A stretch of 46,731 nucleotides of DNA from Candidatus Dadabacteria bacterium (GCA_022564935.1 JADFKM010000007.1:1-46731); one strand, 5' to 3'. Shown: positions 26,094-35,882, counted from the stretch's first letter. Translations and numbers: made by a program. The notes: generated by a model from the letters alone, not told the origin.

Positions 26094-27182
26094 ATGAACA
26101 CATCTAATTTAGACAAAGCCAAGCAGGCTATAAATAAAATCAAACACGCACTCATCGAGCCCGAGCTGTACAAGGGGATCACGGAAAGCCTCGTCAATGA
26201 TTTCGGATACAACCGCGTAACGGTAAGAAAGGCGGACTGGGACAGGGGCATACTGTCGCTGTACTGTCACCTGGGTTTTATTGATGAAATGCCGGCATTT
26301 GAAATACCCCTGTCGGAAGACATGGGAGTGCTTGCGGAGACGGCGATCAGAGGGAAGTCAGTTTCCGTTTTGAGCGCAGACGACCTGCCTCCGGAGCTGA
26401 AAAATTTAGTAGACAAATCACAGCTCACCCCTGAGATGCGGTCCGATTCATTCGCCGTTGTCCCTATAAAAACAATGAACCTCGTAAGGGCGATCATTAC
26501 AGTGGATAGACACACTTCGTATGGGACGCTTACCCAAGAAGACGTAGAGATTCTCGAGCTGGTCTCGGAGATGACCTCGGCATTACTCGAGAACCTCGTC
26601 AGGCACGAAGAACTCGATATGGCCCTAATAAGGGACGATCTCACCCAGGTATTTAACAGAAGTTATTTCGTAAGACGCCTCAGGGAAGAATTTGAAAGGT
26701 CAAAACGCTACGCCTTACCGCTGTCATGCTGTATGTTCGACATCGACAATTTTAAAAACATCAACGACACATTCGGACATTTATTCGGAGACCATGTGCT
26801 GATTCAGATAACAAGAGCCGTCTCTGAAATCGTGCGACACGCAGACATTTTAGCTAGATACGGAGGAGAGGAGTTCACCATACTTTACACACACACCAAG
26901 CTGGAAAAAGCCATCGTAGCCGTAGAGAGAATACGCAGGGCGCTCGAGAAAATCTCGTTCCAGCAAAACACTGACGATTCCCTGCAAATTACGGCTACTT
27001 TCGGCATATCAAGCTATCCTCCCCTCAGAACGATCAAAGCTGAAGAGCTCATTCACTACGCCGACATGGCGCTTTACGAGGGCAAAAAGAAATATAACAG
27101 GAACTGCATCGTTTATTATAACGGCAACGAATATGAGATGGTGAAGCCTACGGACAGTTTTGACGAGATCGAAGAGCGGTAG
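26094..27182 (+). CDS. GAF-GGDEF diguanylate cyclase
   Basis: The 362-residue cytoplasmic protein has an N-terminal GAF-like sensor region (about 20-165: VTVRKADWDRGILSLYC ... FAVVPIKT) and a GGDEF domain (about 180-345). The active-site motif GGEEF is at 257-261, and the upstream RHAD at 248-251 matches the RxxD inhibitory site with the normal 5-residue spacing. Conserved DDLTQVFNRSYF and FDIDNFKNINDTFGH are also present. It should make cyclic di-GMP and be feedback-inhibited by it. The GAF ligand cannot be inferred. There is no transmembrane part. It stands alone, convergent with the Fur-family gene. Confidence 0.93.
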   Translation: MNTSNLDKAKQAINKIKHALIEPELYKGITESLVNDFGYNRVTVRKADWDRGILSLYCHLGFIDEMPAFEIPLSEDMGVLAETAIRGKSVSVLSADDLPPELKNLVDKSQLTPEMRSDSFAVVPIKTMNLVRAIITVDRHTSYGTLTQEDVEILELVSEMTSALLENLVRHEELDMALIRDDLTQVFNRSYFVRRLREEFERSKRYALPLSCCMFDIDNFKNINDTFGHLFGDHVLIQITRAVSEIVRHADILARYGGEEFTILYTHTKLEKAIVAVERIRRALEKISFQQNTDDSLQITATFGISSYPPLRTIKAEELIHYADMALYEGKKKYNRNCIVYYNGNEYEMVKPTDSFDEIEER

Positions 27183-27192
27183 TCGGTTCTTA

Positions 27193-27259
27193 GCTCTTCA
27201 TCCGCTCAAATTCCAACGTATATTTACTTCCAATCCAGGTCGGATATACGCTGAAGAGC
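27193..27259. repeat. Nested inverted repeats between two convergent genes
   Basis: Outer arms GCTCTTCA (27193-27200) and TGAAGAGC (27252-27259) enclose inner arms CGTATAT (27217-27223) and ATATACG (27244-27250). They could form an asymmetric stem-loop at the 3' end of the cyclase gene. No U-tract follows, so its role as a terminator is uncertain. Confidence 0.35.
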
Positions 27260-27329
27260 CTTGAAAGATCTCAGGTGGAAAAAAGATGTGTTTAAAAGGG
27301 TTGGAAAGCATTGCGGCTCAGGGCCGCCT

Positions 27330-27785
27330 TCATGAGCGCATTTCCTGGCACTCTTTGCAAATCCCGTTTATAAGCAGGTTGTAACCAAGAACCCTAAAAC
27401 CCTTCTTATTGTCAAGCTCTAGGTTGACAGAGGTATCATCATATAGATCTTCCACCTTCTTGCACGAGACACAGACAAGGTGGTTATGCTGCTCCGTTTT
27501 GGCGTCCCAACGGGCCGCGTTGTACAGGGTGTTAACAACGGAGATGACGCCTCTGCCCTCAAAAGTCTCGAGAGTTCTGTACACCGTGGTCAGAGAAACA
27601 TTCGGGAAGTATGTCTTTATTTTGTTAAAAATTGCCTCTGCGCTCGGGTGTTCGTCCGTAGCTGCGAGCTCACGGTAAATTGCAACGCGCTGCGGTGTGA
27701 CTTTCATCCCCGTCTCCTTGCACAGCCCGATGAACCACTGAACCTGTTGCTCAACCCATCTTTGTGTTTTTATCTCCATTGACAT
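27330..27785 (-). CDS. Fur/PerR-family transcriptional regulator
   Basis: The 151-residue product has the Fur winged-helix domain (GMKVTPQRVAIYRELAATDEHPSAE and VSLTTVYRTLETFEGRGVI), then the dimerisation and metal-binding domain with QHNHLVCVSCKKVEDL and a C-terminal CKEC pair. The two CxxC pairs form the usual structural zinc site, and HNH is the usual metal-sensing region. PerR- and Fur-type proteins both fit; the DEHPSAE segment and the lack of a His-rich tail lean to PerR-like. No peroxide-defence or iron-uptake gene lies nearby, so its targets cannot be read from context. It converges with the diguanylate cyclase. Confidence 0.92.
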   Translation of the reverse strand: MSMEIKTQRWVEQQVQWFIGLCKETGMKVTPQRVAIYRELAATDEHPSAEAIFNKIKTYFPNVSLTTVYRTLETFEGRGVISVVNTLYNAARWDAKTEQHNHLVCVSCKKVEDLYDDTSVNLELDNKKGFRVLGYNLLINGICKECQEMRS

Positions 27786-28014
27786 GACTTTGTGTTCCTA
27801 AGCACTATTCGGTATACACTGCACGCACTTAAGCGCCTTCTGTCCAGCCTCCCCTCCCCCTCCCCCACATGCTACCCCCCCTATGAAGGGTACATCAAGA
27901 ATATTTACAGTCAAATTGTTAAGCAATTTGTTCCGAGCTCGGCGCGTTGGTGAAAGCTTAAAACCTAACCGTAACAACAGAACCCACGGACTTTGTGCGC
28001 CACTTGAAGAATAT

Positions 28015-29718
28015 CTAAAGGTATTTGTCCGTCACGGCGCCTTCGGAAGCGGACGTTACGAGCTTAGCGTACTTGGCCAGCACGCCGCGCTGCGCCTTAG
28101 GCCGGGGTCTCCTCCAGCCACTGAGCCTCCTCTTTATCTCTCCCTCGGGCACTTCGAGGTTGATCTGTCTCGTCCCGGCATCAATCATAATGGTGTCGCC
28201 ATTCTCAACCACCGCAATCAATCCCCCGTCGAAAGCCTCAGGGGTTATATGTCCCACGACAAAACCGTGGGTCCCGCCGGAGAACCTGCCGTCTGTAATC
28301 AATGCCACATCGTCTCCCAGCCCCTTGCCCATGACGGCGGAGGTGGGCGAGAGCATCTCTCTCATCCCCGGGCCGCCCTTGGGCCCTTCATACCTGATGA
28401 CTATTACGTGGCCTGCCTTTACCTCGGCGTTCAAGATAGCCTCCAGACAGTCTTCCTCGGAATCGAATACAATGGCCTCTCCTTTGAACGAAAGCCCCTC
28501 TTGACCCGTCAGCTTCGCAATCGCGCCTTCAGTGGCCAGGCTGCCGTAAAGCACCACCATATGACTTTCGGGCTTAATCGGGTCGCTGAATTTACGAACG
28601 ACATCCTGATCCTGCGGATAAGGCTCGACATCCCTGAGGTTCTCTTCGACGGTCTTTCCCGTGACCGTAAGGCAGCCGCCGTGAAGCAGTCCCTCCTCAA
28701 GGAGCATTTTCATGAGGGGCTTGAGGCCGCCTATCCTGCAGAACTCATTCATCATGTACTTGCCGCTTGGTTTTAAGTCCGCAAGCACGGGCGCCTTTTC
28801 GCCAATCCTGGTGAAATCGTCCAGCACGAGTTCCACCCCGGCGGCATTTGCCATGGCCAGGAGGTGGAGAACGGAATTCGTGGAGCCGCCCAGCGCAATG
28901 GTCACGGTTATGGCGTTTTCAAACGCCTCTTTTGTCATTATGTCGCTGGGCAGTATGCCTCTGCGTATCAGATTCATTACGGCCGCTCCAGCCCCGTAGC
29001 AGTCGGCGTTCTTCTCGGGGGAGATAGCGACCTGCGCCGAGCTGTTGGAAAGGCTCATCCCAAGCGCTTCGATGGCCGAGGCCATTGTGTTTGCGGTATA
29101 CATACCCCCGCACGAGCCGGGGCCCGGTATAGCGGAGGTCTCTATTTCTTTAAGCTCGTCGTCAGTGATTTCTTTGTTTGCGTGCGCCCCCACCGCCTCG
29201 AACACAGAAATTATGTCCACCGGATTGCCGCAAAATGTGCCGGGCATTATGGTGCCGCCGTATACGAAAACCGAAGGACGGTTAAGCCTGGCCATAGCAA
29301 TCATACACCCCGGCATGTTCTTGTCGCACCCGCCTATGGCCACCAGCCCGTCGAACCCTTCCGCGCCGGCCACCGTCTCGATGGAGTCGGCGATAACCTC
29401 CCGTGACACGAGCGAATAACGCATACCCATCGTGCCCATGGAAATGCCGTCGGAAACGGTTATCGTGCTGAAAATTACGGACTTACCGTCCGAAGAGTCC
29501 ACGCCGCGGCCCGCCTCGATCGCCAGTTTGTCGATGTGCATGTTGCAGGGCGTAACCATACTCCAGGTAGATGCAATCCCGACGACCGGTTTGTTGAAGT
29601 CATCGTCTTTGAAACCGACTGTACGCAGCATAGAGCGGTTCGGCGCCCTTTCGAAGCCGTCAACAACGATCGAAGAGTATTTCCTTTGGTTTACCTCTTT
29701 GGTTTTGGAGCCGCTCAT
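28015..29718 (-). CDS. ilvD: Dihydroxy-acid dehydratase IlvD
   Basis: The 567-residue product has the iron-sulfur cluster cysteines in [11 protein letters not shown] and [15 protein letters not shown], and the family segments [16 protein letters not shown] and [19 protein letters not shown]. It dehydrates 2,3-dihydroxy-isovalerate and -methylvalerate in branched-chain amino-acid synthesis. Length is normal. The minus-strand start has GGTGAGGGAGGGAA just upstream as a Shine-Dalgarno. No other ilv or leu genes are adjacent, so this is a stand-alone ilvD. Confidence 0.97.
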   Translation of the reverse strand: MSGSKTKEVNQRKYSSIVVDGFERAPNRSMLRTVGFKDDDFNKPVVGIASTWSMVTPCNMHIDKLAIEAGRGVDSSDGKSVIFSTITVSDGISMGTMGMRYSLVSREVIADSIETVAGAEGFDGLVAIGGCDKNMPGCMIAMARLNRPSVFVYGGTIMPGTFCGNPVDIISVFEAVGAHANKEITDDELKEIETSAIPGPGSCGGMYTANTMASAIEALGMSLSNSSAQVAISPEKNADCYGAGAAVMNLIRRGILPSDIMTKEAFENAITVTIALGGSTNSVLHLLAMANAAGVELVLDDFTRIGEKAPVLADLKPSGKYMMNEFCRIGGLKPLMKMLLEEGLLHGGCLTVTGKTVEENLRDVEPYPQDQDVVRKFSDPIKPESHMVVLYGSLATEGAIAKLTGQEGLSFKGEAIVFDSEEDCLEAILNAEVKAGHVIVIRYEGPKGGPGMREMLSPTSAVMGKGLGDDVALITDGRFSGGTHGFVVGHITPEAFDGGLIAVVENGDTIMIDAGTRQINLEVPEGEIKRRLSGWRRPRPKAQRGVLAKYAKLVTSASEGAVTDKYL

Positions 29719-29941
29719 CGGGTTCCCTCCCTCACCTCAGTATGAAAGCAAAGAAAAATTATCTCCGATTAAAGGTCAAAGTCAACTTTGGTAATTCAAG
29801 CACAGGGGTTCATTATTCACTGAGGCGCTGTCTGTAAAACACTCTCGCTGGGCGTAGAGTCAAAATAAATGCAGCCGTTTGTGAAGAAAAGATTACTTTG
29901 GTAGTCTAAACAATTAGGAGAGGCGGCGATAAATAAATCAT

Positions 29942-30406
29942 ATGGGGGAGAGGATGTCCGACATATTGGCTGCCATAGTCGCGGGGCTTTTGGGAACGGG
30001 GGCAATGAGCGTGTTCATGTGGCTCATTCAGCGCTTGGGCTGGGCCAACGCAGATATGATCAGGGCTATTGGAAGCATCTTTACAAAGAGCTACGACAAC
30101 GCCCTTGTGCCGGGTTTTGTTGCACATTTCATTGTGGGCGTGGTTATTGCTTTCGGGTATGTTGCGTTCACGAATCTTTTTTCCATCAGCTCATTTCTAG
30201 CCTTTCTCGTAATTGGGGGTATGCTCAGCATATTCCACGGCCTCGTCTTCAGCTTCCTCCTCGTCGTAATGGTGGCGCAGCACCACCCACTGGAGCAGTT
30301 TCAGAAGGCAGGCTCCGAAGTGGCGGTGGCCCATTTCATAGGACACTTGATATATGGTGTTGTCGTCTCAGCAGTATTGGGCTTAACGACCCCGGCGCTG
30401 TTTTGA
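29942..30406 (+). CDS. Small polytopic membrane protein, DUF6789-like
   Basis: The 154-residue product has about four hydrophobic segments: ILAAIVAGLLGTGAMSVFMWLI, LVPGFVAHFIVGVVIAFGYVAF, SFLAFLVIGGMLSIFHGLVFSFLLVVMVA, and HFIGHLIYGVVVSAVLGL. The pattern (AGLLGTGAMS.FMW, VAHFIVGVVIA, GHLIYGVV) resembles the uncharacterised DUF6789 membrane family, but I hold this weakly. No catalytic motif is visible; small residues and histidines recur at helix ends. ATG 29954 is an alternative start, with a purine-rich stretch immediately upstream. It is flanked by ilvD (divergent) and the aminopeptidase (convergent). Confidence 0.65.
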   Translation: MGERMSDILAAIVAGLLGTGAMSVFMWLIQRLGWANADMIRAIGSIFTKSYDNALVPGFVAHFIVGVVIAFGYVAFTNLFSISSFLAFLVIGGMLSIFHGLVFSFLLVVMVAQHHPLEQFQKAGSEVAVAHFIGHLIYGVVVSAVLGLTTPALF

Positions 30407-30568
30407 TTTTGACCCGGTCTCTCTACACTACCGGACTGTCACCGGCTTTTGGACATGGCACGGCCGATACACACCATCATTGTTCATCGTTTTAGTGCTC
30501 ACCAAGGCTCTGCTCAAATGAAAATCGAATTTAGGCTGCGGAAGGGTAATCTCATATTAGCGCTTTTT

Positions 30569-32422
30569 TTACTGATCCGTATCCCTGCTCTCAGGCACCA
30601 CATTCAGTCTTAGCTCCTTCGAGTTCCTGAGGACTTTTACCTCCACCGTATCGCCGGGCTTAATTTCCTTAAGAGAGTACACGTAGTCATAGATGTCCCT
30701 TATGTCCCTTCCGGCGAACTCCACGATGACATCGCCCCCCATGATGCCCGCTTTTTCAGCCGGGCCGCCTGACTTCACACCCAAAAGCCTCACCCCAGTC
30801 ACATCGGCAGAGTAATCGGGAATGGTGCCTACATACACACCGAACCCGCCGAACCCATGCTGAACTTCCCCCTTGCCGGCATCGGCGAAACCGATTTCCG
30901 CTACCCCTTCGTGCTGAAACCTGCTAATGCGCTCTATAACCCCCGCAATCAGCGCCAATACCTTTGCCTGCCCATCGGAGTTGATCTTTTCCCAATCGTC
31001 GCCGGGGGTGTGGTAGTCTTCGTGCACACCGGTGAAGAACTGAATGGCCGGTATTCTCTTGGATAAAAAAGCCGTCTGGTCGCTCGGTGCAAATCCCCCT
31101 TCCTTCAGTTTCAACTCCAGCCCCACCGAGGTGTTTGAGGCCTTGATAACGGAATGCCACGCCTTCGAAGTGCCGGCGCCGAACACCGTGAGCTTGTTTT
31201 GTCGTAATCTTCCTATCATATCCATGTTTATCATCGCTACAGTCTTTCTTAGGGAATAAAGGGGGTTCTCGACGTAGTAGGTGGAGCCCAGCAGACCCAG
31301 CTCTTCGCCCGAGAAGGCGATAAATATGAGGTCTCTTCTGAGCTCCGAGGTGCGCGTGGAAAAATAGCCCGCAAGCTCAAGCAGCCCCGCCACACCGGAG
31401 GCGTTGTCGTCTGCTCCGTTATGCACCAGCGGCTTCTGCTCTTCCGCTCCACCCTTGCGGGCCATCGAGAACCTCCGGCCGTAGCCGATGTGGTCGTAAT
31501 GCGCACCGATAACGACCGCCTCATCAGAGCGGGAATTTCCTTCTGCCTTCAAAATGCCGACGATATTGGCAGTAGAGGACAAAACCCTCACAACCTCAGT
31601 GGTTAAATCCATACGCACGGCCGGTACAGTAAACGCTCCCAGCGAGCCCTCTTTGAGCGCTTCCTCCACGTCGGCAAGGCTCAACCCTTTGACGGCGAAA
31701 AGCTTCTCGGCAACCGACCTTCTGATCACGACCGCTTGAATTCCCGAGTCCGCCCACAGCTGCGCGCCGCCGACCTTCGAGAGGGTTTCAGGCTCCGTCA
31801 TATACAGCGGGGTAACAAACACTATGCACTTTGCCCCCCTGTCCCTTGCAGCCGTCGCTTTTCGCCTGAGCGGGGCGTACTCATAGAACGGGCTTCGGGG
31901 GTCGCCTCCCTCCGGGGAGCCCCTGAGCACAAGCACAGCTTTTCCCCCTACATCGACTCCCTCGTAGTCATCGTAACCCAGCTCAGGAACGCTTATTCCA
32001 TACCCCGCAAAAACAACCTCCGCTGACAACGCGCCGCTGACGCTAAACCCAAGAGGCCAGAAATCGGGGCCGGGCTTAAAGTCCGTTTTCTTTCCGCCTA
32101 TTGTGAAAGCCAGGGAGTTGTCCTTTCCGGCTCTGATATCGGAAATAAAATCGAACTTTTGCTCAAACGAGCTTCCCTCACCAAGGGGCTTCAAGCCTGA
32201 GGCCTTGAAATGGGAGGAAATGTACCGGGAGGCCTTCACGGCGCCCTCGGTTCCGGACTCCCGCCCCTGGAGCTCGTCTGAGGCGAGATAGCGTGTATGG
32301 GCGACTATCTCCTCCGCGGTGATGTCGGAAGCGCTTCCGCCCTGAACAGGGCTCTGGTGCAGAAAAAAGACGGCCGCCAGGAGCGCGGCGGCAACTGAGC
32401 GCGAAACCATTTTGCCGTTCAC
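30569..32422 (-). CDS. Exported M28-family zinc aminopeptidase with PA and PDZ domains
   Basis: The 617-residue protein starts with a signal peptide (about 1-29, VAAALLAAVFFLHQSPVQGG). A PA-type insert follows (about 130-260, GKAVLVLRGSPEGGDPRSPF). The M28 catalytic domain (about 280-500) shows the di-zinc ligands in IGAHYDHIG, HNGADDNASGVAGLLELA, FSGEELGLLGS, NMDMIGRL and HEDYHTPGDDWEK. The C-terminus is a PDZ domain (about 525-610, GVRLLGVKSGGPAEKAGIMGGDVIVEFAG). It should cleave N-terminal residues from peptides outside the cytoplasmic membrane. The presence of both PA and PDZ suggests substrate or partner docking. It diverges from the membrane-protein gene at 32536. Confidence 0.92.
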   Translation of the reverse strand: MNGKMVSRSVAAALLAAVFFLHQSPVQGGSASDITAEEIVAHTRYLASDELQGRESGTEGAVKASRYISSHFKASGLKPLGEGSSFEQKFDFISDIRAGKDNSLAFTIGGKKTDFKPGPDFWPLGFSVSGALSAEVVFAGYGISVPELGYDDYEGVDVGGKAVLVLRGSPEGGDPRSPFYEYAPLRRKATAARDRGAKCIVFVTPLYMTEPETLSKVGGAQLWADSGIQAVVIRRSVAEKLFAVKGLSLADVEEALKEGSLGAFTVPAVRMDLTTEVVRVLSSTANIVGILKAEGNSRSDEAVVIGAHYDHIGYGRRFSMARKGGAEEQKPLVHNGADDNASGVAGLLELAGYFSTRTSELRRDLIFIAFSGEELGLLGSTYYVENPLYSLRKTVAMINMDMIGRLRQNKLTVFGAGTSKAWHSVIKASNTSVGLELKLKEGGFAPSDQTAFLSKRIPAIQFFTGVHEDYHTPGDDWEKINSDGQAKVLALIAGVIERISRFQHEGVAEIGFADAGKGEVQHGFGGFGVYVGTIPDYSADVTGVRLLGVKSGGPAEKAGIMGGDVIVEFAGRDIRDIYDYVYSLKEIKPGDTVEVKVLRNSKELRLNVVPESRDTDQ

Positions 32423-32535
32423 ACCAACTTATCATACCCCATCTTTCCGGGAAATCCTCGTTCGAGCGTCTTTAACTCTCAACCATATTATGATATAAAT
32501 ATCACTTCTATCCCATTTCAAAATGCTAAATCCGT

Positions 32536-33606
32536 ATGAGCACCGAAGCCCTTCCAAGAAAACAATGGATTCAGAACCCGGCGCTTGACACAATATTCTA
32601 CTCTTTCGGCTGGATTGCGGCGCTCATCCCCCTTGTGTACTTCAAACAGGACATATTGAGGGCTATCATACTCGGCGGCACAATAGAGGGCATTAAAAGA
32701 CATCCTGAGCTCCTGTATCCAATGCTCACAATCGTAGTTGTGCTGGTTCTGAACTACGTGCACAGACACTACACCTTCGCCCTTGTCTACGGAGAGCGGG
32801 AAGAGTTCGAAAAGAGAAAAAAACTGTACATCTCCCTTCCCTTTATATTGGCCGCTGTAACTCTAGCATTTATTTTAACCGGCCACTTCGTCATAATCCT
32901 CACGATTTCCGTTATGTGGACTATCTACCACGTCGTTTCGCAAAAGTACGGGATTACGAGGATATACTCCAGAAAGGCGGGCTACGGACAGTGGTGGATG
33001 GAGAAGGGGATACTATACTCCTGGTTCGTCTATTTGGTGTTCGCTATCGTCGAGAGGTCCGAACTCACCCTGAGTAGATATACAGCGGGCAGGGAGCTGC
33101 TGGGCTACATAGGGGGCTACTTGCACATTTTCACTACCATATCATATTTTTGCCTTGCAGCCGCAATCGTTTTTACACTCATTTACGCACACAACGAGTA
33201 CAAGTTCAGGGCCAGGTTCAGCTGGGCTAAGAACCTGTATGTTCTTTCGATTCTGCTTATATACGCCACTTTTTTCTACGATTTTATTATCGGATACCTC
33301 GTGTTCGGCTTTTCCCACGCACTGGAATACGTTGTGTTTGTAAACACTTTCGTGAGCTCCAAGTACAAGCAGAAGAAATACACCTCGGCGCTTGCTGCGG
33401 CATCGAAAAAACTGTGGCTCTACAGCTCGCTTTTCTCCGCCGGGGTGGTAGTGTTCTGCCTGGTCGGGATGAACCTCGACCGGAACGTGTTTGAAATGTA
33501 CATAGTGGGCAGCTCTTTCCTCCACTTTATCTACGACGGTTGGATATGGAAAGTCAGTAAACCCGAAGTCGGAACGCCCTTCAAGATCAAATATGCTTCT
33601 GTTTGA
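32536..33606 (+). CDS. Unrecognised polytopic membrane protein with conserved-looking histidines
   Basis: I do not recognise this 356-residue protein. About seven to eight membrane segments are visible. Histidines sit at or near membrane edges: LNYVHRHYTFALVY, TGHFVIIL, IYHVVSQKYG, GFSHALEYVVF and FLHFIYDGWIWK. Spaced membrane histidines of this kind occur in di-iron oxygenase/desaturase-like proteins, but the classical HxxHH boxes are absent. The motif with YDGWIWK near the C-terminus is striking. There is no Shine-Dalgarno of note. It stands between the divergent aminopeptidase and the MarR gene. Confidence 0.7.
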   Translation: MSTEALPRKQWIQNPALDTIFYSFGWIAALIPLVYFKQDILRAIILGGTIEGIKRHPELLYPMLTIVVVLVLNYVHRHYTFALVYGEREEFEKRKKLYISLPFILAAVTLAFILTGHFVIILTISVMWTIYHVVSQKYGITRIYSRKAGYGQWWMEKGILYSWFVYLVFAIVERSELTLSRYTAGRELLGYIGGYLHIFTTISYFCLAAAIVFTLIYAHNEYKFRARFSWAKNLYVLSILLIYATFFYDFIIGYLVFGFSHALEYVVFVNTFVSSKYKQKKYTSALAAASKKLWLYSSLFSAGVVVFCLVGMNLDRNVFEMYIVGSSFLHFIYDGWIWKVSKPEVGTPFKIKYASV

Positions 33607-33643
33607 CCAAGCCCTCACGTCTCTATCGGTTTTTACCCCATCA

Positions 33644-33679
33644 TTTAGTATTGCTAATGAAAATCGTTTGTGCTATAGT
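33644..33679 (+). promoter_or_regulatory. marR promoter with overlapping inverted repeat
   Basis: TTGCTA (33651-33656), a 17-base spacer and TATAGT (33674-33679) make a promoter. The inverted repeat TTTAG-TATTG-CTAAT (33644-33658) covers the -35 box. Its 5+5+5 layout matches the palindrome in front of the sigma gene, suggesting autoregulation by the MarR protein. Confidence 0.55.
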
Positions 33680-33711
33680 TTAAGAGGTAATAAAGAGTTA
33701 GGATAAGTAGA

Positions 33712-34329
33712 ATGTCAATATTTGACCCAGTGTACAGGGACACACATGTAAGCGGGCAAATCGCTAGGATACTCTTCAGTAACTCTCAGGCCATCAAACA
33801 CATGCTTTGGGAAAAGAGCAAGCTTGAAAACCTCACTCCCGCTCAGATTCAGGTCCTTCTCTACATCAATTTCGTAAGGAGCGACTCAGTCACCGTTAAC
33901 TCCCTGGCAAGGCATCTCTCCTGTACTCCCGCCACAGTGAGCGGTATCCTCGACGTCCTTCAGGGCAAGGACCTCGTAGAGAGGAACCGGAAAAGCGACG
34001 ACAGGAGAAAGGTCATTCTAAGCCTCACCCCCAAAGGCTCTAGAACTGTAGAAGTTGTCCAAGACGTGGGCAATGATATTGAAGATATGATCTCGGAATT
34101 CAACGAAGAAGAACAGGAGATCCTCGAGCGGCTTCTCCTAAAGATGTCCAAGAAACTCATCGTTAAGAAACTAATAAACTACACGGATTTCTGCCTTAAC
34201 TGCAGCTTCTTCCACCGCAGCAAGTATCCCGATTCATTTAAGCCTCATTACTGTGACTACTTGAACATATTCCTTAGTGAAGTTGAAACTTATAAGGAAT
34301 GCCCCGATTACAGGGATACTTTAAATTAA
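33712..34329 (+). CDS. MarR-family regulator with C-terminal four-cysteine cluster
   Basis: The 205-residue product has a MarR winged-helix domain in residues about 45-140: LTPAQIQVLLYINFV, SVTVNSLARHLSCTPATVSGILDVLQGKDLVERNRKSDDRRKVILSLTPKG. This is extended by a C-terminal tail with Cys161, Cys164, Cys181 and Cys197 (C-x2-C-x16-C-x15-C) in FCLNCSFF, HYCDYL and ECPDY. Such a cluster could hold zinc or an iron-sulfur cluster, making it a redox or metal sensor; ordinary MarR proteins lack it. A promoter with an overlapping inverted repeat lies upstream. The sigma factor gene follows about 90 bases later, behind a similar repeat. Ligand and targets are inferred, not shown. Confidence 0.88.
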   Translation: MSIFDPVYRDTHVSGQIARILFSNSQAIKHMLWEKSKLENLTPAQIQVLLYINFVRSDSVTVNSLARHLSCTPATVSGILDVLQGKDLVERNRKSDDRRKVILSLTPKGSRTVEVVQDVGNDIEDMISEFNEEEQEILERLLLKMSKKLIVKKLINYTDFCLNCSFFHRSKYPDSFKPHYCDYLNIFLSEVETYKECPDYRDTLN

Positions 34330-34360
34330 TAAATAAGGGGGGAAAATTTTTTATAGAATT

Positions 34361-34379
34361 TATTTAGGTATCCTAAATA
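34361..34379. promoter_or_regulatory. Perfect palindrome before the sigma factor gene
   Basis: TATTTAGG-TAT-CCTAAATA is a perfect 8-bp inverted repeat with a 3-base centre, 43 bases before the sigma gene ATG. It resembles the repeat on the marR -35 box (TTTAG-n5-CTAAW) and, more distantly, DtxR-type TTAGG/CCTAA half sites. It is a strong operator candidate. Confidence 0.6.
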
Positions 34380-34421
34380 ATAATTGGCCAACAACAAAAT
34401 AGTAATGGAGTGAAATTACTT

Positions 34422-35621
34422 ATGTCTAAGAAGAACTCTTTGGGTTTAGTAGATAACGAGAAATTCTCAGGAGAACTCGATACAATCTCCCCGGGCGAGA
34501 GCGACGATACTATGTTTTCGGATCAAGAAGCGCTGGAAGAAAATATCGAAGAAGAAGAGCTCAAGCCAAGCGTCGCAGATAATGCAGAAACCGCCAACGG
34601 CCATTGGACCCCGAATGAAGAGTTTCGGCTCCTTTACGCTTATTTCAAAGACATGTCCCATGAACCTCTGCTGAATTCGACCGAAGAGTTAGAGGTATCG
34701 GCAACGATAAAAAAATTTGAGATTAAAGCGAAAAAAATCAAAGCCCTCCTCGAAAAATACTCAAAGAGCACCGAGAACCGTACACGCCAAAACGGAAGCC
34801 TCTCACCTAACGGAAATAAACACCGCTCCTTGAAGAGACTGGCCAATCTGAACGCATTCATGACCCTGTACGAACATAAAGCAAGCGCCCTCAAGCAGAG
34901 GTTCATCAACGCCAACCTTCGCCTGGTGGTAAGCATCGCCAAAAGGTATACGCGCCGCGGCCTCCCCCTGCCCGACCTTATTCAAGAGGGAAACGTGGGA
35001 CTTATGAGAGCGGTGGAGAGATTCGACCATACCAGGGGCTTCAAGTTCTCCACCTACGCCTCATGGTGGATACACCAGGCCGTCTCGAGGGCGTTGCTGG
35101 ATCAGACCAGAACCATTAGAGTGCCCGTATACGTTCTCGAGCAGGCAAACAAGGTGCACAAGACAAGCTTGATGCTCCAGAAAGAGCTGGGACGAAAGCC
35201 CCTTCCAAAAGAGGTGGCCAAGGAAACGGGCATTTCCATCGAGGGGGTTAAGCTAATCCTCAGCAACACAAACGACATTGTCTACCTAGACTCGCCCATG
35301 ACAGATTCCGACAGGAAACCGGACGGAGAGCAGAAGACACTGCTTGATTTCCTGCCCGACGAAGACACCCCTCCCCCTGACTTTTTCCTCGAAAGGGAAT
35401 CTCTAGGTCCCAAACTACGCGATGCCCTTTCCACATTGTCCCCTAAAGAAGAGGAAATCATCAAGATGCGATTCGGCATCGATAGGGAAAACACATTCAC
35501 CCTTGATGAGATAGGACAAATATTCGGTCTCACCCGTGAGCGCATCAGGCAGATTGAGAAGGGCGCTTTGAAGAAACTGTGCAAATCCAAGATGGGTGAT
35601 TTGCTTAAGAGCTACCGATGA
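34422..35621 (+). CDS. RpoD/RpoS-type sigma-70 factor
   Basis: The 399-residue product lacks region 1.1 and has an acidic N-terminus. Region 1.2 ([21 protein letters not shown]) is followed by an atypical stretch of about 50 residues, then region 2 ([61 protein letters not shown]), region 3, and region 4 ([16 protein letters not shown] and [19 protein letters not shown]). It directs RNA polymerase to -10/-35 promoters. A group 2 (alternative, RpoS-like) role fits better than the primary factor, given its length and the linked regulator. I chose ATG 34422 (GGAG 11 bases upstream) over GTG 34410. The palindrome at 34361-34379 suggests control by the neighbouring MarR protein. Confidence 0.93.
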   Translation: MSKKNSLGLVDNEKFSGELDTISPGESDDTMFSDQEALEENIEEEELKPSVADNAETANGHWTPNEEFRLLYAYFKDMSHEPLLNSTEELEVSATIKKFEIKAKKIKALLEKYSKSTENRTRQNGSLSPNGNKHRSLKRLANLNAFMTLYEHKASALKQRFINANLRLVVSIAKRYTRRGLPLPDLIQEGNVGLMRAVERFDHTRGFKFSTYASWWIHQAVSRALLDQTRTIRVPVYVLEQANKVHKTSLMLQKELGRKPLPKEVAKETGISIEGVKLILSNTNDIVYLDSPMTDSDRKPDGEQKTLLDFLPDEDTPPPDFFLERESLGPKLRDALSTLSPKEEEIIKMRFGIDRENTFTLDEIGQIFGLTRERIRQIEKGALKKLCKSKMGDLLKSYR

Positions 35622-35882
35622 GTCCACTCCTCCCGGGCGGGCTTTCCCCCTCAGCCTTATGTCCGCTACAAAATAGCCTGAAAAGATGTACATAGCGGCG
35701 CAACTTGAAGCAGGGAGATTTATTCGCAACCACCTTAATCCACAAGTATAACCGCATAAAAATCAGCCGAGGCTTTAAGAACCTGCGTATACAAAACTTG
35801 CCGTCAGCACTAATTGCAGAACCTGCGCCATAACCCTGAGCCCGATTCCCCTCACACCAAATTATGGTAGACTTTCAACCCT

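Noticed and set aside
27933-27942. CCGAGCTCGG palindrome downstream of ilvD
   Set aside because: A 10-base palindrome without T-run or second copy is likely chance.
27883-28776. Long plus-strand open frame opposite ilvD
   Set aside because: It is the antisense shadow of a high-GC gene; the minus-strand IlvD motifs are unambiguous.
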